DNA of 17,792 bases from Candidatus Bruticola papionis (GTDB taxonomy: Bacteria > Vulcanimicrobiota > Xenobia > Xenobiales > Xenobiaceae): positions 24,208 through 41,999 of the forward strand of contig DHKB01000054.1 in the NCBI GenBank assembly GCA_002407045.1, written 5' to 3'. This document shows, one piece after another, positions 8,010 through 14,709 of the stretch. The first letter of the stretch is position 1. Every line of letters begins with the position of its first letter. A model generated the notes under the pieces. The model searched no databases, was not told the DNA's origin, and worked only from the letters and a program-made list of their open reading frames with translations. Both the position numbers and the translations under genes were made by a program.

Positions 8010-8027
8010 AGTATTAAACTATACTCC
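8010..8027 (-). promoter_or_regulatory. Ribosome site of fabZ with an intervening hairpin
   Basis: GGAG lies 14 nt before the GTG, too far for normal use. The bases between contain AGTAT/ATACT (5-bp stem, 6-base loop), whose first arm includes the AG of GGAG. Folding would either hide the site or shorten the distance. If the ATG at 7949 is the true start, this structure is irrelevant. Confidence 0.3.
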
Positions 8028-8141
8028 TTTAATTTGAGGTGTGGTTTTATTTAATCTGCACTTTTTTTCCTTCCCTATCAGAGAGAAGGTTTTGCCCTTA
8101 TAAGCTCAAAAGATTTTTCAATACTTAATAGGTGCAGCATT

Positions 8142-8873
8142 TTGACGATAATACGTCCGCTTATAGCGTACTTTATAACTTTATTTATTTTTGGTTTCGT
8201 CTTTGCTTGGGCTCCGGCAGACGATTGGCGAGCTCCTGTTGCCGCCGTTATTATTGGAGCTATAGGTGGAGCTATACTCCAACAAAAAATTCCCGGCTGG
8301 GAACTGCTTATGGCTGGCTCTGCTTTTACAGCAGTAGGCGCTATGCACGTTTTGGCTCCTTCCCAATGGCTCTGGCAATCCTTCTTACCGATTCCTTCTC
8401 TACTTTGCTGGTATTGGGGAGACAAATTGGGAGACGAATTGTTGACAAGTTTGAAAAATCCCCATGCCGAGACAAATCATCTCTTTAGCGTGTCTGAATT
8501 GCATCGCGAAAAGAGACGAGGTTTATTGGTAGTGCTTTGGACAGCTTGTGGTTCCTTTGTCATGCTGGCGCCTTTGGCTCCTGGCGCTCATTGGCTAGCC
8601 TTACCAGTATCATTTACCTTATCATTTGCTGTAGCCGTAAAATGGCATATAAGACGTCGATTCTGGCCAGCTTTGGGCTTCCTTATCGCCTTGCCGCTGT
8701 CAGGCTGGATCAACATATGTTTGAATAACTTCTTTAAGCTGCCTCCATTACAATTACCAGATCCTTGGCTTAGCGGTGGCCTTATGATTATAGGTTCAGT
8801 TCTGGGACTGTGGCTAGCCGCCTGGTATAGTATTCACCTAAAAAAAATTAGCGGCCATTCTTTAAACCGCTAA
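8142..8873 (+). CDS. Polytopic membrane protein of unknown function
   Basis: I do not recognise this 243-residue protein. It has about seven or eight hydrophobic segments (near 6-23, 31-47, 54-72, 78-92, 127-148, 150-168, 175-195 and 209-232). A polar loop at 93-126 contains KNPHAETNHLF and ELHREKRRG, and an RRR cluster sits at 171-173. Trp is frequent and Cys few, and there is no obvious catalytic or transport motif. The start is TTG, supported by AGGTG 7 nt upstream (8130-8134); the next in-frame Met is only residue 57, inside a membrane segment. It diverges from fabZ and converges on the acyltransferase gene, so it is probably transcribed alone. Its last codons double as the terminator of the opposite gene. 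Confidence 0.75.
   Translation: MTIIRPLIAYFITLFIFGFVFAWAPADDWRAPVAAVIIGAIGGAILQQKIPGWELLMAGSAFTAVGAMHVLAPSQWLWQSFLPIPSLLCWYWGDKLGDELLTSLKNPHAETNHLFSVSELHREKRRGLLVVLWTACGSFVMLAPLAPGAHWLALPVSFTLSFAVAVKWHIRRRFWPALGFLIALPLSGWINICLNNFFKLPPLQLPDPWLSGGLMIIGSVLGLWLAAWYSIHLKKISGHSLNR
8840..8873 (-). terminator. Intrinsic terminator of the NeuD-like gene, inside the 3' end of the convergent gene
   Basis: On the minus strand TTAGCGG pairs with CCGCTAA (7 bp, 12-base loop) and eight T follow. It lies 34-67 bp after the stop of the acyltransferase gene. The same bases encode the last residues and the stop codon of the plus-strand membrane protein. On the plus strand no T run follows, so it acts one way. 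Confidence 0.8.
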
Positions 8874-8906
8874 AGTGATATTGACGCTTTGCCTTAGTTC
8901 TTTTGT

Positions 8907-9677
8907 TTAATCGATAGGCTTAAGTTCCATATTGAGTTTGTGTTTTAAACTATGAAAAGCGGGAACATCATGAATAACAATTGCTCCAGAAGCTACACGA
9001 CACCCCTGTCCAATCCTTAAGCCTAATTGTACTAAGACACCGTCACCGAAAACGGTTTTATCTCCAACTGAAACTGTGCCAGAAAGCAAGCAACCAGGAC
9101 CCATAAAGACTGTCTGGCCCAAATGGCAATGATGATCGATACTACAATGGGCACCAATAAAACAATTATCCTCTAAGTGAGCACAAACTCCCAAATGCAC
9201 AAAACTACACAACACGATACCTTGTCCCAAAGTAACTTGTCTATTGATACGCACTGTGGGATCGATAGCATTTACTAAAGGGATATGCAAAGCTTTAAGG
9301 CGCTCGTAACAAGCATGACGCACTTTTACATTGAGTCCAACTCCAACAATCGAAGCATCGAAAACTCTTCTTTGCCAAAGTTCCTCTAATGCAGAAAAAC
9401 CTCCCAAGACCGGAAATCCAAAAATATCCTGTCCTTGCATTTCCAGATTATCGTCTAAAAAGCCAACCAATTGGCAAGAGGGATCGTGGAGCAAAATATC
9501 AGCCACTTGCATAGCAGCCTGCCCCGCTCCCAAGATTAAAACTCTTTTTACACTTTCTGGAGTTTGGCAATAAACAGCCGCCCCGGATTTATTATTCGCT
9601 GCAAATATATTTGCTGTCTTCACAACTGCATCCTCATTTTGTTGGCAATAAAGTCGCTTTTCGACACTGGCGCTCAC
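8907..9677 (-). CDS. NeuD/PglD-like sugar O- or N-acyltransferase
   Basis: This probably transfers an acetyl or other acyl group to a nucleotide-linked sugar, in the cytoplasm. A PglD_N-type Rossmann part spans about 44-130 (VLILGAGQAAMQVADIL at 46-62, GFLDDN at 72-77). A left-handed beta-helix of hexapeptide repeats spans about 135-235, with the likely catalytic histidine in IDHHCHLG at 180-187. A 43-residue N-terminal extension of no clear character precedes the Rossmann part. The GTG start is strong (AAGGGGG 5 nt upstream). No glycan-synthesis gene adjoins it, which leaves the substrate open; sialic acid, bacillosamine and perosamine modification are all known in the family. It is transcribed alone and ends at a clear terminator. 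Confidence 0.85.
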   Translation of the reverse strand: MSASVEKRLYCQQNEDAVVKTANIFAANNKSGAAVYCQTPESVKRVLILGAGQAAMQVADILLHDPSCQLVGFLDDNLEMQGQDIFGFPVLGGFSALEELWQRRVFDASIVGVGLNVKVRHACYERLKALHIPLVNAIDPTVRINRQVTLGQGIVLCSFVHLGVCAHLEDNCFIGAHCSIDHHCHLGQTVFMGPGCLLSGTVSVGDKTVFGDGVLVQLGLRIGQGCRVASGAIVIHDVPAFHSLKHKLNMELKPID

Positions 9678-9687
9678 TTGTACCCCC

Positions 9688-9716
9688 TTGACGCTTGACG
9701 AACTTTATATCAGAAT
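9688..9716 (+). promoter_or_regulatory. Predicted promoter for the transcript leading to 9837
   Basis: TTGACG (9688-9693), a 17-base spacer and CAGAAT (9711-9716). It overlaps a possible minus-strand -10 (TATAAA on that strand, 9704-9709) for the divergent acyltransferase gene. Transcripts would begin near 9723 and meet the hairpin at 9784 before any ORF start. Confidence 0.4.
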
Positions 9717-9783
9717 GGAAAAAGGTGTGGTTAGCGCTGCTGTTCATATTAGTCCTGAGTTCAGTTGCTCAACTTCACTTAAC

Positions 9784-9833
9784 CTCTCTTCGTTTCAGCG
9801 TTTTACTGAAGCGAGAGCCTTTTTTCTTCTTTT
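9784..9833 (+). terminator. Intrinsic terminator three bases before a start codon
   Basis: CTCTC (bulge TTC) GTTTCAG pairs with CTGAAGC GAGAG over 12 bp with one G-U, around a 7-base loop. CC and a T-rich tract (TTTTTTCTTCTTTT) follow. The tract ends at 9833-9834 and the ATG of the next gene is at 9837. There is no T run on the other strand. It may end a small RNA of about 110 nt, or be a leader attenuator. Confidence 0.75.
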
Positions 9834-9836
9834 ACG

Positions 9837-10457
9837 ATGTCTAATTCAACTTTATCGCGTGTTCCTACTATATTAGTCCTTTTTATGGCCATTACTATGG
9901 TCTTAGGGCTAATGGTAGCTGTCTTGCTCTGGTCAAATGGCGTTTATCCTAAGCAAGCTCCCTTTGCTAAGCCAGGCCCTTACGATAATCGCATTGTTCC
10001 TGGATACCGAGCCGGTTTCATTACTTTAAATATGTCAGCTTCCGTTTTGGAGCCTACCTTGGGAGAGGCCTCCATTAGGCCGCAAGATGGTAGTATTTTG
10101 TATTTATTTAAAAAGTACAAAATTAACGTTTCTGTAAGCAAAAATAGAGTAACTTCAATTTTTGTAACTAATCCCAATTTTGTATTAGGCATTATCAATG
10201 ACGAACACGCCGATGTGTGTAAGCAAATTAAAGTCGGCTCAGATATAGAAAATGTTCTGCGAATTTTCGGCGACAATTATGAAGCCGAAACTAAGGGACA
10301 AAGAGCCTCCGAATCTCTAAGCGATCTTGGTAAACGCTATACGCTTCACTACTGGGGGCAAGGAGTCCATTTTGGAGTGCAAGAGCATAAAATCACTTAT
10401 ATAATGGTGACAACTCCCATTATTGACGATCATCTAGATAGTAACTTGCTGCCTTAA
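9837..10457 (+). CDS. Single-pass membrane-anchored protein with two SmpA/BamE-like repeats
   Basis: I do not recognise a named family. Residues 11-33 form one transmembrane helix, an uncleaved signal anchor, so the rest should lie outside the cytoplasmic membrane. The exported part seems to hold two copies of one fold. Copy 1 is about 60-113 (ITLNMSASVLEPTLGEAS, then YLFKKYKINVSVSKNRVTSI, then FVTNP). Copy 2 is about 130-194 (IKVGSDIENVLRIFGDN, then YTLHYWGQGVHFGVQEHKIT, then YIMVTTP). Each has the scheme I.hG....Vh..hG followed by Y.....I.h.h...+hT.I.V, as in SmpA/OmlA-like domains. No Shine-Dalgarno site is visible; the ATG follows directly on a terminator T tract. Its 3' end lies 25 bp from the end of comFC, tail to tail. 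Confidence 0.78.
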   Translation: MSNSTLSRVPTILVLFMAITMVLGLMVAVLLWSNGVYPKQAPFAKPGPYDNRIVPGYRAGFITLNMSASVLEPTLGEASIRPQDGSILYLFKKYKINVSVSKNRVTSIFVTNPNFVLGIINDEHADVCKQIKVGSDIENVLRIFGDNYEAETKGQRASESLSDLGKRYTLHYWGQGVHFGVQEHKITYIMVTTPIIDDHLDSNLLP

Positions 10458-10482
10458 ATAGCGAAGCTGGAATGTTTTGCTT

Positions 10483-11208
10483 CTAATAATTGCCAATTTT
10501 TATAACGTTGGGAACAAGCTCTTCAAAAGTGGCATCTGTTTTGCGAAGATGAGGCGAGACAGCTGCCGTCAAAGCAAAAATTCTTTTAGCCCCATTTTGC
10601 CATAAAGCTAAGGCAGCTTCTGTAAGAGTAGCACCGGTAGTAAGTACATCATCTACTAAAATTATCGCTTGTCCTCGTACTAAAGGAGAAGCGCTATAGC
10701 CATTTTCAATATTTTGAAAGCGTTCCCGTCGCCCTAAGAATTTTTGTACTTGAAAATTACGCAAAGCGATTAGCCAATCGCGCCCTAATTGCCAAGAAGG
10801 AATTTGACGCAACAATTCTTTTATAAAAAGATCGGGCACATAAAAGCCGCGACGACGCAAACGCTCTACGTTAGCTGGAATAGACAAACAACGAAAAGAC
10901 CGCCAGCTAAATTCAACCGGCAAAGCTCGCATAAGCAAACGCACAAGTGCGTAATATAAATAAGTTTGTTCTGATTTTTTTAAAGCTAAAATAGCCCTCT
11001 TCAGGCTGCCTTCATAAAAGCCGCCGCTATAGACAACTAGCCCAGAATGGAGTTGTAAACGCAGCGGCTTGATTTGATCTAGACACTCTGGGCACAGACC
11101 ATAAATAGGCACTTCCCCGCAACCAGGACAACTGGGTGCATATAAATAGTCTAAGGCTCGCTCCCACCAGGGACGATCTTTAATAACTAAGACCCTTTTT
11201 CTTTCCAT
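10483..11208 (-). CDS. comFC: ComF-family amidophosphoribosyltransferase-like protein
   Basis: This belongs to the ComFC/GntX family, which serves DNA uptake and transformation in naturally competent bacteria but is also present in many others. A zinc ribbon lies near the N-terminus (CPGC at 27-30, CPEC at 39-42). A phosphoribosyltransferase fold follows, with RLRRRGF at 116-122 and the PRPP loop ILVDDVLTTGATL at 183-195. With the ATG at 11208 the protein is 241 residues, a usual length, and it overlaps the wecG stop by 22 bp, which points to translational coupling. A longer frame starting at 11247 would overlap wecG much more and add a non-family leader. It is the last gene of the five-gene operon. 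Its presence alone does not show competence; no other com gene is in the window. Confidence 0.92.
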   Translation of the reverse strand: MERKRVLVIKDRPWWERALDYLYAPSCPGCGEVPIYGLCPECLDQIKPLRLQLHSGLVVYSGGFYEGSLKRAILALKKSEQTYLYYALVRLLMRALPVEFSWRSFRCLSIPANVERLRRRGFYVPDLFIKELLRQIPSWQLGRDWLIALRNFQVQKFLGRRERFQNIENGYSASPLVRGQAIILVDDVLTTGATLTEAALALWQNGAKRIFALTAAVSPHLRKTDATFEELVPNVIKIGNY

Positions 11209-11942
11209 TCTGTGACAGCCCCCCGACCCTCTTTTATAACTAGCCACATAAACTTTGGTACAGCTAATATTCTACGCCAACGACTAGGTTCTGCCAACGC
11301 TCTGTAAAGCCATTCTAAACGCAATTTAATAAAAAACTGGGGGGCCCTCTTCTTGAGGCCAGAAATAACATCAAAGCTTCCCCCTACGCCTACTCCAACT
11401 CTGAGTCCAGCTTCCTGGCTATGTTGACGTATAAATTTTTCTTGTTTGGGAGATCCTAAAGCTGCATAAATAACTTTAGCACCGCTAGCTTTTATTTCTT
11501 CTACAACCTTAGCTTCATCTTTAAAGAAACCGTCATGAACTCCAACTAAAGGCAGATCTTTATAAAGTTCTTGCAACTTTTGGCCAGCCTTTTCGGCTAC
11601 TCCAGGAGCAGCTCCTAAAAGGTAAAGGCCGTCTTTGGACTGACGCTTGGACAATAATTCAGCGAATTTTTCGATAAGTTCGACACCAGCTACTCTTTCA
11701 GGTACCTTAATACCACAGCGAGAAGCTGCCCAGAGAACGCCATTGCCATCAGCCACAACTAGATCAGCTTCATTGACTATACGCTTAAACTCTTCGTCTT
11801 GCTGAGCACGCATAATCATTTCTGGCCCTACAGTAACTACCAGATGAGGTTTATCTTCTTCTAAGTAGCCTTCCATAATCCGCAGAGCTTCTTCCATGGT
11901 GACAGCATGAAATTTAACGCCCAAAAGCTGATAAGTATGCAT
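11187..11942 (-). CDS. WecG/TagA/CpsF family glycosyltransferase
   Basis: This family transfers ManNAc, ManNAcA or a related sugar onto a polyprenyl-PP-GlcNAc acceptor, the second sugar step of teichoic acid linkers, enterobacterial common antigen and other surface polymers. With the ATG at 11942 (AGGAG 6 nt upstream) the protein has 251 residues. T37 (LVVTVGPE) and D65 (ADLVVADGNGVL) fall at the catalytic positions described for the Thermoanaerobacter TagA. R214, R221 and R224 in WLYRALAEPSRWRR match the arginines of its C-terminal membrane-linked appendage. PKQE at 165-168, GVGGSFDVISGLKKRAP at 185-201 and LEWLY at 209-213 are family hallmarks. An in-frame TTG at 11957 lacks a ribosome site. 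It lies between the kinase and comFC with no other polymer gene, so which glycan it serves is unknown. Confidence 0.93.
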   Translation of the reverse strand: MHTYQLLGVKFHAVTMEEALRIMEGYLEEDKPHLVVTVGPEMIMRAQQDEEFKRIVNEADLVVADGNGVLWAASRCGIKVPERVAGVELIEKFAELLSKRQSKDGLYLLGAAPGVAEKAGQKLQELYKDLPLVGVHDGFFKDEAKVVEEIKASGAKVIYAALGSPKQEKFIRQHSQEAGLRVGVGVGGSFDVISGLKKRAPQFFIKLRLEWLYRALAEPSRWRRILAVPKFMWLVIKEGRGAVTEWKEKGS

Positions 11943-11988
11943 AAAAAACTCCTGCAATAATCTGTGACTCTAAGTTTTGACCAAACAA

Positions 11989-13191
11989 TCAATCGGCCTT
12001 TATTATTGGCAAAGAAAGAGTAAAAACACTTCCTTGTCCCACTACCGAATGTACCGACACTTGTCCACCGTGGGCTTCAGCTATACATTTAACTATAGCT
12101 AACCCCAAACCGCGACCGTAAATGTCTCGGTCGGTGCCGCCTCGATAAAAGCGTTCAAAAATATAAGGCAATTTACTTTCTGGAATGCCAGGGCCATGAT
12201 CATGCACTTCCAGCTCTACAATAGAATCGCTTGGCTGTTTTATAATGACTTCTACAGTGGAATGATCGGTTGAATATTTTATAGCATTGTCCAATAAGTT
12301 GAGGATAACTTGGCTAATTCTTCCCGGATCTAGCATCATCAGAGGCAAATTATCTGGACAAGTAAAACTAATTTTAATTTCATGCTTTATGGCACTTATA
12401 TGCAAAATATCAATAGCATGACGTACTAACGAAGCAAGATCGACAGCTTCACGTTGGAACTCAAATTGTTGGGCTTCAATCATAGAGATATCAGCCAAAT
12501 CGCTAATCAGCTTTTCCAAACGGTTGGCTTCCTGGCTGATAATATGCAACCATTGATAGGCCAGCTCCTTATTTTCTAAAGCACCGTCTAAAAGAGTTTC
12601 TGTGTATCCTTTTATACAAGTAAGCGGCGTGCGCAATTCATGAGTAATATTAGAGAGGAAATTAACCAAAATTTCGCTCAGTTCACTCTTGCGATAAGCG
12701 TCGCGCTGGGCTTCTAATACTAGACGCTCGATAGGAGTTTCTGGCTCGACAGGAATTAAGCTGTAGCCACTGTGAAACTCTAAACTACCATCTAGTTTAA
12801 ACTTAGCGGCTACTTCTCCAGCGACTGCATTGAAAAACTTAAGAATACGCTGCGAAGCTTTTTTTACGGACGCTTCGGTAAGCTTGGGCAAAATGCGTGG
12901 GGCAGCTAAAAGAAGCAAAACGAAACAGTCTTCATCTTTGTCAGAAATGGCCAAAATATCATCTTCACGACAAATAGTGCGATATTTTTCCTTAAGCTCT
13001 TTGCCTAAAGCGACCATAATCGAACAAGCTTTTTCGCTGCCTTGTTGTTTTACCAGAACGCGGAATTGCTTTATGTCAAAAAATACAAAACCAACAGTTT
13101 GCCCTTTATGTATAGTCTTAGCAATACAATCGTAAAGCGAAGACAAAAAAGGCAAACTGGTTACTTGATCTTGCTCTTTTGCTTGGGCCAT
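11989..13191 (-). CDS. Soluble histidine kinase with a degenerate GGDEF-like N-terminal domain
   Basis: This is a two-component sensor kinase of 400 residues with no membrane segment, so it senses a cytoplasmic cue or partner. Residues 8-160 follow the diguanylate cyclase fold: VTSLPFLSSL where DxLTGLxNR is expected, then VFFDIKQFRVLVKQQG at 36-51. The GGDEF loop reads SDKDEDCF at 83-90, so cyclase activity is not expected and the domain probably binds a ligand or partner. HisKA has H184 in NITHELRTPL. The ATPase part has LLDNAIKYS at 299-307, DHGPGIP at 331-337 and GRGLGLAIV at 359-367. No response regulator is in the window, so it is an orphan kinase here. It begins 15 bp after surE, with GAGG close to the ATG, in the five-gene operon. 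Confidence 0.92.
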   Translation of the reverse strand: MAQAKEQDQVTSLPFLSSLYDCIAKTIHKGQTVGFVFFDIKQFRVLVKQQGSEKACSIMVALGKELKEKYRTICREDDILAISDKDEDCFVLLLLAAPRILPKLTEASVKKASQRILKFFNAVAGEVAAKFKLDGSLEFHSGYSLIPVEPETPIERLVLEAQRDAYRKSELSEILVNFLSNITHELRTPLTCIKGYTETLLDGALENKELAYQWLHIISQEANRLEKLISDLADISMIEAQQFEFQREAVDLASLVRHAIDILHISAIKHEIKISFTCPDNLPLMMLDPGRISQVILNLLDNAIKYSTDHSTVEVIIKQPSDSIVELEVHDHGPGIPESKLPYIFERFYRGGTDRDIYGRGLGLAIVKCIAEAHGGQVSVHSVVGQGSVFTLSLPIIKAD

Positions 13192-13206
13192 ACTTCCTCA
13201 CTAAAA

Positions 13207-13977
13207 TCAGAATTTTAAGGCACTTCCCCGCAAATGCGCCAAAGTTTCATTATCAGTAAAGCTCATTTGTACAGGCGTAACTGAAACATAGCCGTCATGT
13301 ATGGCTTTAAAATCGGTACCTTCTTCAAGCTCTCCATGGGGAAGTTCACCATGGATCCAATAATATTCTCCCCCCCAAGGATCGGTGTATCGTTTTACAT
13401 CTTGGTGGTAGATGCTCTTACCTTGGCGAGTAAAAAGCAAGCCTTTTATTTCCTCTTCGGGAATGTCGGGAACATTCATACTTAAAATCGAATGATGGGG
13501 AACGCTAATTTCAGAAGCTTGCCATTTATCGAATAAGCGATGAGCCCAACGAGCAGCCATATCGTAACGTTGAGGATTGCGTCCTACTAAAGATACAGCC
13601 AGAGAAGGCACTTTCACGACGATACCTTCCAAAGCGGAAGAAACTGTAGCCGAATAGGAAATATCGTAGCCCATATTAGCCCCGCGATTGATGCCAGTAA
13701 GCAAAAAGTCTGGCTTTTCACCGCAAATATTGTATAAGCCAAGCATAACGCAATCGGTCGGCGTACCGCTAGCGGCGAACCAACGTACATTACCATCTTC
13801 CCACTGTCTATAAATGCGCAAAGGATCATGGAATGTCAGCGAATGGCTGGAAGCACTGCGTTGCAAATGGGGAGCTACTACAGTAATTTTTACATCTTTA
13901 ATAGTAGCGAACTCGGCGGCTAAAGCTTTTATGCCGGGAGCGTCGATACCGTCGTCATTAGTTATAAGTATATGCAC
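13207..13977 (-). CDS. surE: 5'/3'-nucleotidase SurE
   Basis: SurE is a metal-dependent nucleoside monophosphate phosphatase, linked in E. coli to stationary-phase survival, and often with side activity on short polyphosphate. ITNDDGIDAPGI at 5-16 carries the metal-binding D8 and D9. VVAPHLQRSASSHSLT at 33-48 holds the next metal-site serine, and TGINRGANMGYDISYSATVS at 94-113 holds the metal-binding N97. The length of 256 residues is normal. The start is GTG (M-H-I-L-I-T). It follows the unknown membrane gene by 27 bp and precedes the kinase by 15 bp. Confidence 0.96.
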   Translation of the reverse strand: MHILITNDDGIDAPGIKALAAEFATIKDVKITVVAPHLQRSASSHSLTFHDPLRIYRQWEDGNVRWFAASGTPTDCVMLGLYNICGEKPDFLLTGINRGANMGYDISYSATVSSALEGIVVKVPSLAVSLVGRNPQRYDMAARWAHRLFDKWQASEISVPHHSILSMNVPDIPEEEIKGLLFTRQGKSIYHQDVKRYTDPWGGEYYWIHGELPHGELEEGTDFKAIHDGYVSVTPVQMSFTDNETLAHLRGSALKF

Positions 13978-14004
13978 TTCTCTAGGCCTACCTATATTAG
14001 GAAT

Positions 14005-14475
14005 TTATTTCTTGTTTTCTTTAGCGTCAGCAGCTTTCTTTTCGTCATCTTCACGAGTGACAACTTCATTGGGAGTGCCAACAACCTCATGGGTGACTAT
14101 CACATTTACGGTGCGACGCACTTCATTGTCAGCTTGACCAACATAGAGCTTACTGCTGTGATCATTAAAATCGTGCTTAAAGAACCAAGCAATCGAAGAA
14201 ACTACCAAACCGAGAACGCCCCATACGATAGCCAATTGGTAAAGATTAAGATCAGACCAAAGTAAATTTAAGCCAGGCACGCTGCCAAATCTGACATTAG
14301 GAAGCAAGAAACCAGCAATAGCAATAATCACAGCTTCGCCTAAGCGCTTGCCTACATGCATACCAAAGCGATGGGCTCCGTTAGTAGTTGCATATGAATA
14401 ATAAATTACGGCTAAAATAACAAAAGCGGTTATATAATGAGGAATGTAATAATGCAGAGATAAAAAACTAGGCAT
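14005..14475 (-). CDS. Small membrane protein of unknown function, first gene of the surE operon
   Basis: I do not recognise this 156-residue protein. Three hydrophobic segments (about 10-28, 46-62 and 78-100) are followed by a hydrophilic tail of about 55 residues that ends in a charged run (TREDDEKKAADAKENKK). Between segments 1 and 2 lies NGAHRFGMHVGKRLGEA, conserved-looking and basic. The order of segments and tail resembles small DUF350-like proteins only loosely, and I would not name it so. It starts with ATG after AGGCGGA-type purines and heads the operon membrane protein, surE, kinase, wecG and comFC. An output or sensing partner of the soluble kinase is a guess from position alone. 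Confidence 0.75.
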   Translation of the reverse strand: MPSFLSLHYYIPHYITAFVILAVIYYSYATTNGAHRFGMHVGKRLGEAVIIAIAGFLLPNVRFGSVPGLNLLWSDLNLYQLAIVWGVLGLVVSSIAWFFKHDFNDHSSKLYVGQADNEVRRTVNVIVTHEVVGTPNEVVTREDDEKKAADAKENKK

Positions 14476-14599
14476 AATTTTTGTCCGCCTACCTTTCTAA
14501 AAAATAAGCGTTCCTGCATTCCCTGCCTTGATAATAATCCCTTTTTGACCATCTACCTCAACTGTAAGCATACAAAAAGTGTAGCTTTTAACTAACAGG

Positions 14600-14709
14600 C
14601 GGAAACAGCGACGCTGGAAGGCGAAGAACTTTTGGCCGTCAGGCCAGTTCGAGCCTGGAAGAGCAGCTGTTGGGCAGGGGCCAGGAATAGAGCCAAGAAA
14701 AGTCAGGTC
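14600..14709 (+). other. GC-rich, hairpin-forming leader before the secreted hydrolase
   Basis: The 234 bp between the divergent genes at 14475 and 14710 hold no convincing gene. Its right half is richer in G+C than its surroundings and contains CAGC-GAC-GCTG (14606-14616) and GAAC-ttt-TGGCC-GTCA-GGCCA-GTTC (14626-14650, 9 bp with a 3-base bulge). I recognise no known riboswitch. Open frames run through it on both strands but carry no family signal. The hydrolase ATG at 14710 has only a poor AGG 2 nt upstream. Confidence 0.35.

Noticed and set aside
8050..8110. CCTTC...GAAGG hairpin between fabZ and the membrane-protein gene as a terminator
   Set aside because: The stem is 5 bp, and no gene on the plus strand ends there; it may be chance in a pyrimidine-rich stretch.
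10463..10483. Shared terminator between the convergent genes at 10457 and 10483
   Set aside because: GAAGC/GCTTC is only 5 bp and no T run follows on either strand.
14632..14709. Upstream extension of the secreted hydrolase to an earlier ATG
   Set aside because: It would put 26 basic, unrelated residues before a clear signal peptide and has no ribosome site.
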